Origin: Cryptomeria japonica
Lineage: Eukaryota > Streptophyta > Pinopsida > Cupressales > Cupressaceae
DNA length: 64,000 bases
NCBI RefSeq assembly: GCF_030272615.1
Contig: NC_081414.1
Coordinates: 657,958,292 to 658,022,291, forward strand
Reading direction: 5' to 3'
The notes under the pieces were generated by a model that worked only from the letters and a program-made list of their open reading frames with translations, had not been told where the DNA came from and made no database searches. A program made the position numbers and the translations under genes. Shown in pieces: positions 34,640-47,073 of the stretch (position 1 is its first letter; the number at the start of each line of letters is the position of its first letter).

Positions 34640-34898
34640 ACACAGACGCGATTACCCTCGACATAGACGTGACTTCATGACGCAGACGTGGTTCTGTGAG
34701 ACACAGACGCGGCTCCAGAATGCAGACGTGACTTCTGGACACAGACATGGCTAAAAACATTGCAGACGCGACTAAGGAACGCAAACGCGATTTCCAGAAT
34801 CTTCAAAAATAAAATATTGCTGATAACACAGACGCAATTCTAGATGTTGTAGATGCGCTAGAAAATCAAAAACGCGATCCAAAAGTACGCAGATGCGA
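34640..34898 (-). repeat. CGCGTCTGTG-type array in B leader, LTR-proximal
   Basis: About ten copies on the minus strand (plus-strand form CACAGACGCG, GCAGACGTG, CGCAGATGCG). It corresponds to 60072-60308 in element E. Spacing is irregular, about 15-30 nt. Confidence 0.85.
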
Positions 34899-34962
34899 AA
34901 ATATCAAAATGCTACTGAAAATGTCAGATCTGCAACAAGGATGTTAAATGCAAAAGGGACAA

Positions 34963-34982
34963 GAGCCCCACTGGGCGTGTCA
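34963..34982 (-). promoter_or_regulatory. Element B primer-binding site
   Basis: On the minus strand, four bases after the LTR, it reads TGACACGCCCAGTGGGGCTC. Element E has TGGCATGCCCGGTGGGACTC at the same place, so the starting TGG has become TGA here. I cannot assign the primer tRNA with confidence. Confidence 0.65.
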
Positions 34983-34985
34983 AAA

Positions 34986-35749
34986 TGTATATGGTGAAAA
35001 TGGATACAATAATAATGATATTGAAAGGCTAAATGAATTCAACCACAAAACCCTAGCCTAACAACAACAAAGATCCACCATAACATATGAAGATTACCTA
35101 AGACAATGCAAATCAAATGAAATCACAAAGATTATACTATCACATTTCTAATAGGGTTTGGATCTCCATTTTTCCTATCTCCATTGATCTTGCTTGATAT
35201 ATTTGCTCTTAGATTTTATGTGCACAAGAGCTCAACAAAGAATGAAATGTGGTTGCAAGTAGGATTGTAATGTAGTCAAGTGCATAAAAGATTATTAGGG
35301 TTTGATAATGAAGGAAGCATCTCCTTATATAGAAGACACAATAAGAAATGGAGGGATAAGATTGAGAGGTGTAAAAGGAGGTCAGCTATGATTAGAGGGT
35401 AGGTAAAAGAAATAATAAAATAATGAAAGGGGTAGGTAGTGTATGAATTAAGAGATGAATGACATGTGTCATGGGTAGAAAAGGTTAATGAATTAATTAA
35501 ATAAATAAAGATTTATTTAATTAATAGAAGGAGTGAGATCAATTAAATAAATAAGATATTTATTTAATTTAGGAAAAGGATAATTTAAATAAATAAATGT
35601 ATTTATTTAAATGAGAAATAAGGCTAGAAGAGGATAAATGAATTAATTAAATAAATAAAGATTTATTTAATTAATAGAAGAATTAAGCTAAGATAATTAA
35701 ATAAATAAAATATTTATTTAATTAGACATGACAATTTTAGGTGTCTACA
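34986..35749 (-). repeat. Element B 5' LTR
   Basis: 764 bp. In sense, TGTAGACACC to CACCATATACA. The U3 side starts with an array of AT-rich palindromes (ATTAAATAAATA...TATTTATTTAAT) and is followed by GACACATGTCATTCATCTC. A TATATAAGGAGA-type TATA region lies around 35325-35340 on the minus strand. Very similar to the element E LTR at 59167-59960. Confidence 0.9.
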
Positions 35750-35754
35750 AAATC

Positions 35755-35911
35755 TAATCCAGTGAATCCAATAGGAATTCTTAGCCCCATCCTTGATTAT
35801 TTGAGGCTAGATCTATAGGGTTCACCCCTCTTTAATATAATTGGTTTCTAAGTAAAAATCAAGGGTTTTACTATACAATTTGGTGAAACCCTAATTTTTC
35901 ACCACATCACA
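35755..35911 (+). repeat. Element A 3' LTR, second part
   Basis: Continues the A LTR after element B (TAATCCAGTGAATCCAATAG is shared with 14200). It ends CACATCACA, followed directly by the GAGAG target-site duplication. The preceding AAATC (35750-35754) is B's right duplication. Confidence 0.9.
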
Positions 35912-35936
35912 GAGAGAAAAGGCATGCCAAGAAGGG

Positions 35937-37375
35937 GAAGTTTGATGAATTGACAAGAGTAGAGGGAAAAGGTGAAGATGGGTGAATGATATATCAAGAT
36001 GGATAAACCTACAAGTTTAAATGTCCAAAAACTTGAATAGAGATAGGATTTGATTAGAAAATACCTCAAAATTCCAACTTTTTTACTTCTTGCAACTATT
36101 AGCACGTGGGGATGACACAAGGCAATACTTACAAAAAAGATGAATCACATGGGATATCAACTTAGAATATCTCATAGTGGTTATAAGTGGTGATTTTAAA
36201 CTAATTAATAAATAGAGAAGATGAGGGACAAAAAAAATGGAATTACACATTGAAGTCCCAATAAGGGTAATAAAAAATACAATTCTATCGCATAACACTT
36301 AAGAGTTATTAGATATAGTAATAGAAGTGATGCTCATATACTGATTCTCTTCATGTGATAATAAATCTATGGTATATATTGACCATCTTTGATATCATCA
36401 TTAACTTTCCTATTGGTTCTTACCTCTACTCTATTCTCTTGTTAATTCCTATTATGAATTAGTAGATCTAAGCTAGAGGATGGATTAAGAGAAAGTTGAA
36501 GGCCATTTTGATCTGTATGTGAATCATGGTTGTGAAAAGTGTTAGCATATTCATGGGAATGGATGGATGTTGGATGTGTTGTGATTAGATGGATAGTGGT
36601 GGATGAGATAACCATGAAGGTAATATAGAAGAAGATGGGAAATTGGTGAAAGGATACACAATGGATAGTGTGTAATAGTGTAGGTACAATCAAACTACTA
36701 CAGGGTTATAAAATGGTAGTAGGAGCAATGTAGAGTATGGTCTAAAGGTAGTGTTGGATAGATTTAGAGGGTTTTGAGGTAATACAAATATGAGTTCAAA
36801 TTTATAGACTCATATATCCATTATATAAAATGTAAAGAGACCTAATTCATGTCTAATATGTTTAAAAAAACTATAAAAGTGTAAAATTTCATAAAATTAA
36901 AAGGTAAATCCTTGAGAATAGGATATTTTAATATTATTATAAAAATATATGATGGAACCTCGAATTACAATTTTTTTTTTGAGAGGTTGTATAAACAAGG
37001 GAAAAGTAGGACATAAGAGTGTGAATTATATTCAAATTGGATTCAAATGAGATAAAGAAGATGACTTAAGTGAGAGTAAAGAATGCAAAATTTAAAATAG
37101 ACATCTATAAGACAATTAGGAACTTTAATATATAATGTAATGGTTATATATATAAGAATATATATAATTTACTATAATTTAATTTATACTTATTACACAA
37201 TGCATATATAATTTGTCCCTTTTTATTGCATCGCATAGAGGCTTACTGCATATAACATAATATTAAACCTTGGATTGAGGTCAATGTTTTTGTGTCATCA
37301 GATAGGAGAGGAAGATGTAGTATATCCTATAAACAAAGTAGATGAAGAAATTTTAGTACTAATATTTGTTTAGGA
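35937..37375 (+). repeat. Dispersed repeat, copy 2
   Basis: Matches copies 1 and 3. Landmarks are TTTGATGAATTGACAAG at the start, GGATAAACCTACAAGT, TTTCCTATTGGTTCTTACCT and AAAGTAGATGAAGAAATTTT at the end. It begins just after the right target duplication of element A. No coding frame is recognised. Confidence 0.65.
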
Positions 37376-39039
37376 TGAACATGGAGAAAGGTAGGATTAA
37401 CGTTAAGATCCACTTTCACACAAGCATTAGAATATGAAGCCACAAAGATGTGATTGAATTTGACTAACTCTTGACAAAGAGAGTCAAATGGTACATTACA
37501 AATTCTATTCCTTTTCTTCTTTGGAAAGTGTATGGATTTGAAATAATATTCAACTAAGATCTAGATATGATGCAAATGAAAATCTAAAATATTATAACAA
37601 ACTAATGCATAGAAAAAAAAAACTTCACAACAAGTATAGAAATGAACGTTAAATATAGAGGTGCACCTGCTACTAAAATCTATGGCCAAATTCACTTGAT
37701 CAAGTCACCCAAAGTGCTCTAGCCTTCTAATACCTTATACTCTACTCACCCCAAATTTGGTGTAGACTTCTAAGGACTAGGATTCCTGGAGTACCTTGGT
37801 CTTTGATAGGGGAGACTAAAGTGCCCTAATCTAGGGTATTTTGTCCTAATTTATGGTACTAATCTGTATCTTTCTAAGGATCTCCTATCTTTGTCAGAAA
37901 CCTGTAGTTGCACTTGTAAAATAAAAAGAGGGTAGGGGGGCATGGCTATATAAAGGTTTTCCTTTCTTAACCACCTATTTTGGTGATTCCCACCTCCACA
38001 AATTGTCAGTATTGAAATTGAAATAGTCTGTGTTCTCTTGAACCTTAAGTGTGTCTAAGATTTCTATGAGCTAAAGTGCATAAATAAAATCTAGAGTCTA
38101 CTCAAATATATTAGAGAAAAACCCTAAATGATATGATTTGAATGCAATAACATATTAATGACATAACCTGAACAAAAAAATGTAGATCTAAAGCTTAATG
38201 AAATAAATATTGAGAGCAACATGAAACCATACCAAATCCCTTAAGAAGAGGTACAAGCCAATCATCAGTCGATAATTCCCTATTTTCATCCAATATCTCT
38301 TGAAGCTTCTATGGTTGATGAATGTTGATGAAGATTTGATGATGAATATTTTTTAGATTTGAAATTCCTCCTAAGAGTAGCACCATTACTTCATAAGGAT
38401 ATCTCCAGTTTTCACCTTCAATTGATAATTTTAGATAGATATCACAAATGAGGAAAGAATTGTTATGTATATGAGATTCCAAGTTTAATTTGATGGATAG
38501 TTGACTTAGATTTTTTTATTTTTTTTGCATAGAGATAGATTTGAATAGGATATGACTACCTGATTATCCTCCCACAATTCATAGAGAAATTTGTTAGATT
38601 GGGATGCTTGGGGTGCACCTGTCCATACAGTTTTAGGAAAACTTCTTTGGGGTACAAAATAACAGGATCCTAATGCCAAAAAGATGTTTGCATGACAACA
38701 CAGAATGTTTAGGTAAGGAAAACGTGTTTTGATATTTGAAATAGGGTAGGATCTATGATAAATCAATATGATTAAAAGATAAAGGGTAGACTTAAAATTA
38801 AGGAGCCAAATGAGAGTGTGATGAGGTTAACATCAACAAAGGACTTATAGTTTAAAATAATTATTAATTAAATGCATATGAGACTCTTATAATGCATAGT
38901 TTAATGAAACATACTATAATGAGTGCTAATAGAGCATGCATATAACACTATAATGCGACATTTAGACCCCACTTTAGCAGTCATATAACACTATATGCAT
39001 ATGCAAGTTACAATACAAAAAAGTAAACATTCATGTAAT
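37376..39039. other. Stretch without recognisable genes
   Basis: AT-rich noncoding DNA. A TATATAAAGG box at 37947-37956 within CATGGCTATATAAAGG, followed by moderately GC-rich sequence, could be a relic promoter or LTR. Nothing else supports a gene. Confidence 0.45.
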
Positions 39040-39169
39040 AAATTTGATGAATTGATAAGGACAAAGGGAAAAAGTGAGGATAGGTGAATAACATATCAAG
39101 ATAGATAAACCTACAAGTATGAAAGTCCAACAACCTGCATAGACTTAAGATTTTACTAGATAATGCCTT
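39040..39169 (+). repeat. Dispersed repeat, copy 3, left part
   Basis: Shares TTTGATGAATTGATAAGGAC, GGTGAATAACATATCAAGAT and ATAAACCTACAAGT with copy 2. Interrupted by element F at 39170 and resumed at 57580. Because copy 2 is uninterrupted here, it shows the pre-insertion sequence. Confidence 0.75.
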
Positions 39170-41134
39170 TGTAGTATCCCTCCCTTATTTATCTTTTCCT
39201 TTTGTACTTCGATAGACTATTTTGTCATAGCATAGACTCTTTTGTGATGCTTGGATTAGACTATTGTGGATTTACATGTGATTTAAATTCTTTGTCTTGG
39301 ATATTAGAAATATTATATTTCATTTGACATAACTATTACATGAGGGTGATGACATTATGGATTATTATATGGGTTATTATGATGATAGGTGCTCATTTGA
39401 TGACTTATATGTATCTCCTTCTATGTGTTGTCTATACTCTTTTATGATGATTTGATGATATTTTATGATGTGCTAACTCTAATTCATGATGTGAGATTGA
39501 TTATGATATTACTTGATTTTTGGTGAGTGTCTTCTATTGTCTTCGTGATAGGGATGATGTCACATCACTCATTGCGAGCGGGATGTGCCATTGTGATTCT
39601 CTATCACTTGCCTGTATTATATATTATATATGTTGCATCGTGGCTTTTGGATGCAGGATTTGCAAGTACTAGACATCAACTCCACCTGGCTTCATAGGTC
39701 TGAGTGTGTCTTATCCCAATAGCAAGTTGATTAGAGATGACATGATATCATATTATACACTCTAGGTTTAAGATTGATTACCCTTGTCAGTCTTGTGTGA
39801 GTTGCAGTTTAGTGTTGAGTGATCTCTTGAGTTATCTCTTCTTGGTATGTTTGGAGTGTTGTATGTATTGATTGGTTTAATTATTAATTAATTAAGTAAT
39901 TTATATAGTTTAATAATGTCAAATTAAATTAATAGATTTGTATAGTATATAATAATAAAAGAAATAAATATAGTTGGCAATAATAAAATAAATAAATAAT
40001 TATTTGGTAAATGATTTTATAGTCATTAGATGTTTATTGTTTATTATTTTTGGGCTTTTGGAATTATTATAGATATTATTATTAATATTGCTTTGTAATA
40101 ATAAGGCTTTTATATTTAATTAATTAAATAGCCTTTGATTATATTTTATTGTGGCCTTAATTTATTTATAGCCCTTGGTTTATTATATTTATTTATTGGG
40201 CTTTATAGTTAATTGCGTCCATGAGTATTATTTTAATTGATTGATTTATTATTTACTTATTGGATTGATTAAATATTATTCTACCTACCCTTTCATCGTG
40301 ATTGGTTGAATTATTGGGTAATAAATTAACTATTATTTTATTCATATTTGCCTTGGAGTTTGATATGGGTTGGTTAGGAATATTATTTTGTCTATTATTT
40401 TTATTGGCCGACATATTCTATGGTTTTGTTTTTGGTTTTCTATTTAATTGCTTTCCTATGATTTCACGGGGGTTGGCTCCAGAAGTATTTTTCTACGATT
40501 TTGGATTTGGATTACTTGGAGGGACTTGGATTGTGGCTTGTTGGTTTGTCTTCAGCAAATTCTTCCTTTCATTATCAGTTTTTACCAAGTCGGAGGATTT
40601 CTTACCTTTGCATTTTCAGATTTAAAAAGATTGTCTTCCATGTGCTTTCTCAGGAGTTTTGGGAAAAATATTTTATTTATATAGTTTGTATAGTTGTATA
40701 ATTTTATTAATGAAATTTAGTATAAAGTTTAACTATAGTTGGGAAAATAAATTATTTCTCTATGAATTGTTCATAGCCCTATATGGCCGACACTATTAAT
40801 ATTGCTTGTGTGTTGTTAGCTCCTTGTATGTTAATTCTTGCTTAAAGATTAGAGGATTGGTCTTTGTATTTGAGTCTCTATATTGTGTAATAGAAGTCGA
40901 GAGTCTGAGTCAATCTGCCTGAGAGTTTTCATCTCTAGATAATGTAGGGAGAGTTATTTTCTAAAAAATCTTGGATGAGCCCTATATGCCTATTATTTGA
41001 GCTTGATACTTGGTTCTTTAGGTTTGTATGGAGATTGTGTTCCTCTTGATTATATTTTTGGGTCTTTTGGTTAAGCCTTTGAATTTATTGTATTCCCATA
41101 AGTTTAATGTTTCCATCTGAGTATTTGGGTATTT

Positions 41135-41266
41135 GCGCTAAAACGGCATAAGTTCTAACCCATTGATCATTTGTGTTGTCCTATTTTTCATATGCGTTGT
41201 CATGCATGTCAAAAGTGTTATCTTAATCATTAAAGGCGATGTTTTAGTCTGAATGCACTAATCTAT
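41135..41266 (+). repeat. GCGCTA-type motif array in F LTR (left part)
   Basis: Degenerate repeats such as TGCGCTAAAAC, GTGTTGTCC, GCGTTGTC, AGTGTTATC, GGCGATGTT and GCACTAATC occur every 20 nt or so. Element C inserted inside this array. The rest continues at 48694-48800. Confidence 0.6.
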
Positions 41267-42711
41267 TGTTGGCATTTTGAGTTTGTTTGGCATTTTGCAT
41301 AAAGCTTGCATTAATGATATGTTCTCATTGATGTCAATTGAACCGGTAAATGGTATTCATGTTATTGCTGATATTGTTGTTTTTTATATTGGCTAGTAAC
41401 TGATAAGAAGAGAGTTGTAAAAGATGTTGTAACCGGTATGTAAATTTTGTGAGTTGAACCGATGAACCGGTGTAAAGGGTTAAACCTTTCTATGTAATGT
41501 AATTAGTAAACCCTATCAGTTGTTAAACCCTAACCGATCAAGTTTGGTGGTTTATTATCTGATGAGCGGAAATGATGAAGATACATGTGATCATTGTATA
41601 AGGATAAACTCAAATTGGTTTGGCGTGTTTACTTATTTTATAGGGAAGGAGCAAAGTGGATTGCATTTAATGCACAACGTGTGATGAGTTAAAAAGTCCA
41701 ATGGAGTGGTGATCATGGAGCGGTTGGAATTGTCTTGAAGAATGTGAAGAGATTGTCATGATTTCTAATGGTCAATATTGAACTAACTTGTTTGTAATCT
41801 CAATGATGAGAATTAGGTTTTTGTTATGTTACCGACCTAATTGATTTGTATTTAAGATTGATGAAGTTGTTTGTAAAGGTTGTTGGCAAGATTGGTAGAA
41901 AACCTATTGAGTGTGAGGTTGCTCAACCAATGAATGGATCTGCACTTTGAGTGAAGGCAGATTGAAGCTTAGAAGGATCTGATCAAGCAAAGATAGTCCT
42001 ACTTAGACAGATCAAGAAAACCTGTTGTTTTCTAACAATTACATCAGATGTAAAATCCATTAACCAGGTAAGCTCTAACAAGCTTGGTCACTCATTAAAT
42101 CCTCTAACAAGGTGGTCCATTAGCTTGGATTCTTAAATCCTCTAGCGAGGTTACTCCTAACAGGGTATTATGCTTCTAACAAAGCATTTTTGTAAATGCC
42201 TTAACCGGGTGATTCCTAACCAGAATTAGTTCTTAACAGGACTTGTTGTAAATCTCTAACAAGCTTTGGCTCCTAACAGGGCAAACTTCAGAAGAGTTCA
42301 GATAGCTATCCTTGTGAGTCTCATCTCACCGTGGTTTTTACCTATTTGGGTTTTCCATGTATAAACATTTGTGTCAAGTGGTGAATGCTTTTGTGGTGGT
42401 GATCTTATTTGTTAATTTGATTAATTTCTAATATGGCATATTATGTAGAAGCATTGAGAGATGAATATGTTGAGTTATGATTAAGTATTCTTGATGTTTA
42501 TAAGATTGAAGTTGTTTACTGTTAAAGTTGTCATAACAGTTAAACCAATTGATGTCAAGTATTCTTATGAATATTGATCTTGACTGAGATATGTTTTCTT
42601 TGTTTGATTGAGTTTGAGCTTGGGAACTTTGTATCAGTTTTTCAATATACTGATTCACCCCCCCCTCCTCTCAGTATTCTACTAGATACTTATTCTTTTA
42701 TCATACCATCA
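41267..42711 (+). repeat. Element C 5' LTR
   Basis: Starts TGTTGGCATTTTGAG and ends ATCATACCATCA. It contains the phrase series CTAACAAGG/CTAACAGGG and the TTTGGGTTTTCCATGT box seen in the LTR remnant at 1071-2149 and the solo LTR at 49778. Confidence 0.92.
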
Positions 42712-42713
42712 AT

Positions 42714-42725
42714 TGGTATCAGAGC
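42714..42725 (+). promoter_or_regulatory. Element C primer-binding site
   Basis: TGGTATCAGAGC, two bases after the LTR, is the standard complement of the plant initiator methionine tRNA 3' end. Confidence 0.92.
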
Positions 42726-42782
42726 ATCTTAGGTCCTCTCAATCTAAAAGCCTAATAGCTTGAGGAAAAGATCTTGTAGATC

Positions 42783-43795
42783 ATGATGAAGAAAGAAGGT
42801 CTGAAGTTTAACAAAGATAACTATAGAATATGGAGAGACAGAATGAAGATTTACATTAAGAGTCTTGGTAGTTAGTATTGGGATCATATAGAACATAAGT
42901 ATACTACACCTACTGGACCCTTGAGTGATGTTCAGAAGAAAGAACAGTAGGAAAATCACCAAGCATTAGAAGCTATTATCAGTTCTATGTCTGATGTTGA
43001 ATGTGTAGATGTTCATGGTCTTGAAACTACATATGAAGTATGGAAGAAACTTGAAGATATCTATAGGGCTCATGAGAATGTTAAGATTACTAAAGAAGAG
43101 AGTTTAAGAGGCAAGCTTGATGACGTGAGAATGTCTAAAGGTGAGAACATCCAACAGTATGGTCAAAGGATCAAAGAGATAGTTGGAGAAATAAAGAGTG
43201 CAGGAGGAAAAGTGGAAGATGCCAAAATAATTAGTAAGGTACTGAGAACCTTGCTACCGGTCTATGCTATCCGAGTTGCAGCTATTCAGGAGCTGAAATC
43301 CATTGACAAGACAAAGGTAACTCTTGACTCTATTATTGGCAAACTTACTGCTTTTGAACTAAATCGCTATGATGGTAGTGTATAGAAATCAGAATTTGCA
43401 TTCAGAGCTTCTGTCTCTAACCCATCTGTGAGAAGAAGTAGAGATACCGGCATAGTTATGAATCTAGATCCAATAGAGATGTTGATGATGAAGACAACTT
43501 AGTGGAACTTGAAGCATTGTTGGCAAAACGATTGCCTAGAGGCACTGGTAAATATAGAGGTAAGCTACCATTGAAATGTTTTGCATGCAACAAGATTGGT
43601 CATATAGCAGCAAATTGCCCTAATGGTGAAAATGATTACAAGAGAGATAAATTTAAGAAGTACAAGGGTAAAGGCAAGAGAGATTGTCTTGTAGCTATTG
43701 ATAGTGGTATTACTGATGATGAATATGATGATGATGCTAGTGAAGATATTGTGTTTGTAGCAATTAAGGAAGAAGTATCAGATCAGAAGCACTAG
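42783..43795 (+). pseudogene. gag: Element C gag with zinc knuckle
   Basis: Starts ATGATGAAG, and the N-terminal part reads NKDNYRIWRDRMKIYI. Two stops follow (TAG after SLGS and after KKEQ), then a long frame from 42987 with VWKKLEDIYRAHENVKITK and a VLRTLLPVYAIRVAAIQE helix (UBN2/Retrotran_gag type). After a frameshift between 43385 and 43502, a nucleocapsid CCHC knuckle CFACNKIGHIAANC appears. It would form the particle shell and bind genomic RNA. The TAG codons sit at expected glutamine or similar positions. Confidence 0.9.
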
Positions 43796-43803
43796 TATCC
43801 AAA

Positions 43804-44830
43804 ATGGATAACTTTGATGATTGGATCATTGATAGTGGTTGTTCACATCACATGACCGGTGATCAGAGAAAATTTCTTTCCCTGAAGGAATTTGATGGCA
43901 GTGTTGTTAGATTTCTCAATGACTCACCCTGTATGGTAAAAGTTAAGGGAGTTATTTCTCTTAATGGGAAAAGAAGTGTTGATGATGTTTATTGGGTTGA
44001 AGGCCTAAAGCATAATCTGTTAAGTGTGGCACAACTTAATGACAGAGGTTACCCAATGGAGTTTAGAAATGTATATGCAAAATCTTTGACAACAAAGGTG
44101 AATTGATTGCAACTAGGAAACAGACCAAAGGTAATCTATTTCATCTCAATCCTTAAGTTATCAATTGTTTGATTACAAAAATAGATGATAGCTAGCTTTG
44201 GCATATGAGATTTTGTCATATAAATTTTGACAATATTATTAAAGTAAGCAACTCTAAGACATGAAGAGGTCTGCCTCAACTAGACAAACCGGTTAATGCT
44301 CTTTCCAAAGAATGTCAACAAGGAAAGATGACTTCTTCAACTTTCAAGAGAAAGTCCTTCTCAGTAGAGCACTTGTTAGATTTGGTTCATACAGACCTAT
44401 GTGGACCAATAAGAACAAGAAGCATTCAAGGTGACAGATACTTTATGATATTCACTGATGATTGTTCAAGGATGGTGTGGGTCACATTCTTGAAGGATAA
44501 GAATTAATCTTTTGGCAAATTCAATGCATTCAAAGCCTTAGCTGAGAAAGAGAGTGGCAAAAACATAAAATGTCTAAGAATAGATCAAGGCGGTGAATTC
44601 ACTTATGCAGAGTTTACTAAATATTGTGATGCTAATGACCAAGGACACCATAGTAGAATGGTATGGCAGAGAGAAACAACTAATTAGTGGTTGAAGCTTC
44701 TAGAGCTATGTTGATACAAGGAGGTGTATCAAAAACTTTTTCGAAAGAAGTTGTAAGTACAACTGTCTACACAATGAACTGAATTCTGGTGAAAAGAGGT
44801 AAGGACAAGACCCCATATGAATACCGGTAT
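43804..44830 (+). pseudogene. Element C protease and integrase region
   Basis: Begins DNFDDWIIDSGCSHHMTG, the copia protease active site (D-S-G), then a gag-pre-integrase segment ending HNLLSVAQL. The integrase follows with HTDLCGPIRT and FTDDCSRMVWVTFLKDK (first catalytic Asp) and RIDQGGEF (second). The NGMAERNN-type region with the catalytic Glu is reached only by changing frame near 44655. Several stops occur, so the region is dead. Confidence 0.88.
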
Positions 44831-46863
44831 GGGAGATCACCTGATGTTAGCTATTTTAAAATATTTGGTAACAAATGTTTTATTACAAGAGGTGACTAAA
44901 TAAGCAAGTTTGAAGCTAAGAGTGATGAAGGCATATTTCTTGGCTATTCCACCAAGAGTAAGGCCTATAAATTCTTCAACAACCAGACACAAAAAATTGT
45001 TGAGAGTGTTGATGTTCATGTAGATGAATGTCCTGAAATATCAGAAGGAACTAGTTCTGTGAAGAAGGATGAAGACCCTTGAATTTTGCTTTCGGAACAT
45101 AAAACTGTTAAATCAAAAACCGGTAAAGCAAATCCTGATGTACTTGTTCAACCGGAACAAATAAACTCAAAGGAAGATGACAATGAAGAAGCTAAACCTG
45201 AAGAGAATAATCATGTTTTTCCTAGGTATGTGAGACTGAATCACAGTAATGAACAGATAATTGCAGATAAGGATGTTGGAGTACTAACTAGAAGGAGAAT
45301 AAGAGAGAACTCTTGCATGATATCCACTTTTGAACCTAGGAATGATAAGGAGGCATTTGGCGATGATCATTGGGTGAAAGCTATGGAGGAGGAGTTGGAA
45401 CAAATTAAGAAGAACAACACTTGGACCCTGGTACCCCAACCGGTAAACAAGAATGTTATAGGTACTAAATGGGTATTCAAAAACAAGTTAAATGAAGATG
45501 GTGTTGTAATTCGCAATAAGGAAAGATTAGTATGCAAAGGTTATGTGCAAGAAGAAAGAGAAGACTATGGAGAAACTTTTGCACCAGTAGAAAGACTGGA
45601 AGGTGTCAAAACACTACTTGCATTTGCAGCTCATAAGAAGTTCAAATTATACCAGATGGATGTCAAGTCTGCATTCTTGAATGGGATACTAGAAGAAGAG
45701 CTCTATATAGAGCAGCCTGATGGTTATGCATTGATAGATAAGGAAGACGTGGTATGCAAATAGTATAAAGCTTTGTATGGATTAAAGTAGGCACCCAAAG
45801 CATGGTATGAATGACTTCATACTCATCTAATGAATATAGGCTTTGCTAGAACCAGTGATGACAACAACATTTATCTCAGGTCTGAAGGAGATGATATACT
45901 GGTCAGTGAAGTATTTGTACATGACATTATATTTGGAGGAAATGATGACATGAGTAATTGTTTCACAGATCAAATGACAAATGAATTTGAGATGTCATTA
46001 GTAGGGGAAATAAAAAATTTCATAGGCTTACACATATAGCAGATGAAGAATGGTATTTTCATTACTCAATCCAAGTATGTGAAGGAGTTTTGAAGACTTT
46101 TGGTATGAGTGATTGTAAACCAGTTGGAACCCCAATGCTTAAAGGTTGTAAATTGTCCAAGGAAGATGCTTCTAAGTCTGTAGATGAAAAGGAATATAGG
46201 TCAATGACTGGCAAACTACACTATGTTGTTCACAGTCAACCGGATATTGCCCATGCAGTTGGTATTATGGCTAGATTTCAGAAGAATCCAAAGGAGGCAC
46301 ATCTGATGCCAACTAAGAGAATATCTAGATATCTGAAAGGTACTATTGACTATGGATTATGGTATCCATATGGTGGATATTTTGACTTGAAGGCATACAC
46401 AGATGTTGATTGGCAGGAAATATTGATGACTGGAAGAGTACTACCGATGGAGCATTCTTTCTAGGAGGAAGGTTGGTCTCATGGAGTAGTAAAAGCAGAG
46501 TTGCACTTCACAATCTACTACTGAAGTGAATATGTAGTAGCTTATATGAATTGCACACAAGCTATGTGGATGAGGCACCTTTTGGAAGGTTTGAAGATGA
46601 AAATCTCATAACCTATAAAGATTTTGTGTGATAATACAAGTGCAATAAACATTTCTAAAAATCCTATTTTGCATGCAAGGACTAAGCACATTGAATTGAA
46701 ATATAACTTCTTGAGGGAAAACATTCAAAGTAAATATGTTATCTTGGAGCATGTTTCTACCAAGGAGCAACTTGCAGATATCTTTACCAATCCTCTACCT
46801 AAGACCACTTTTGAGTCTCTTAGAAGTCAATTGGGGGTTGTCCCTCTTCATGAAGCTAGTTGA
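44831..46863 (+). pseudogene. Element C reverse transcriptase and RNase H
   Basis: The frame 45086-45763 has the copia RT start WVKAMEEELEQIKKNNTWTL, then GTKWVFKNKL and YQMDVKSAFLNG. After TAG codons around KALYGLK and before APKAWYE, the active site that should read YVDD is FVHD (45920-45931), losing one catalytic aspartate. RNase H remnants follow: GTIDYGLWYPYGG, AYTDVDW and, at 46624-46863, NPILHARTKHIELKYNFLRE and EQLADIFTNPLPK. Stops at GLKQ-type positions are CAG to TAG. The C-terminus ends at 46863. Confidence 0.9.
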
Positions 46864-47073
46864 ATATGATGTTGATTGCATCAATCCCTAAATTTCTCGT
46901 AAAATCTTAAATGGATTTATGAAGGAGTGGATGTATTCCACAGGGGGAGCATCAAGTTATAGAATGATGTTGATGCACAGTGAGAGCAGAATTACATGTT
47001 TTACTTTCACTTTGGCATTGTTGTCAAAGGGGGAGAAGAATTATGTGATTGAGGAGAAGAATTATGTGTCTGA

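Larger units (their letters stand above)
32733..34962 (-). other. Element B leader (untranslated region before gag)
   Basis: 2.2 kb between the primer site and gag. In sense order it holds a CGCGTCTGTG array (34898-34640), a conserved block (about 34310-33700), a second array (33413-33225) and a conserved pre-gag block (about 33064-32740). The conserved blocks match the leader of element E closely: only 13 differences in the 345 nt corresponding to 60901-61245. No open frame shows coding-type substitution. A poly-A run lies at 33579-33594. Confidence 0.8.
19885..35749 (-). mobile_element. Element B: Tat-lineage Ty3/gypsy retrotransposon with antisense PMD gene
   Basis: A 15.9 kb element inserted in the 3' LTR of A. 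The target-site copies are AAACC (19880-19884) and AAATC (35750-35754). The uninterrupted A LTR reads AAATC at this place, so one copy has mutated. In sense (minus) order: 5' LTR, primer site, 2.2 kb leader, gag, protease, G-patch-like motif, reverse transcriptase, RNase H, a second RNase H, integrase, an antisense gene, polypurine tract, 3' LTR. The second RNase H after the first is characteristic of the plant Tat lineage (Ogre, Retand and relatives). Extra antisense genes in this position are known for that lineage. Confidence 0.92.
13228..35911 (+). mobile_element. Element A: gypsy-type LTR retrotransposon, gag-protease only, with nested element B
   Basis: The outer ends are TGTAACATCC (13228) and CATCACA (35911), flanked on both sides by GAGAG (13223-13227 and 35912-35916), a perfect 5 bp target-site duplication. 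Removing nested element B and its duplication leaves about 6.8 kb: LTRs of about 1.13 and 1.18 kb and 4.5 kb of internal sequence. The internal part holds gag and protease-like fragments but no reverse transcriptase, RNase H or integrase motif, so A was probably mobilised by another element's enzymes. Ty3/gypsy assignment rests on the Retrotrans_gag-like region and the LGHPWL protease motif. Confidence 0.9.

Noticed and set aside
37947-37956. Host gene promoter suggested by TATATAAAGG
   Set aside because: No coding frame or conserved sequence follows. It is recorded only as a possible relic.
40302-40701. 107-codon hydrophobic frame and overlapping frames, with relatives at 54950-55229
   Set aside because: They lie in both LTRs of element F, differ by frame-breaking changes and show no protein-type conservation.
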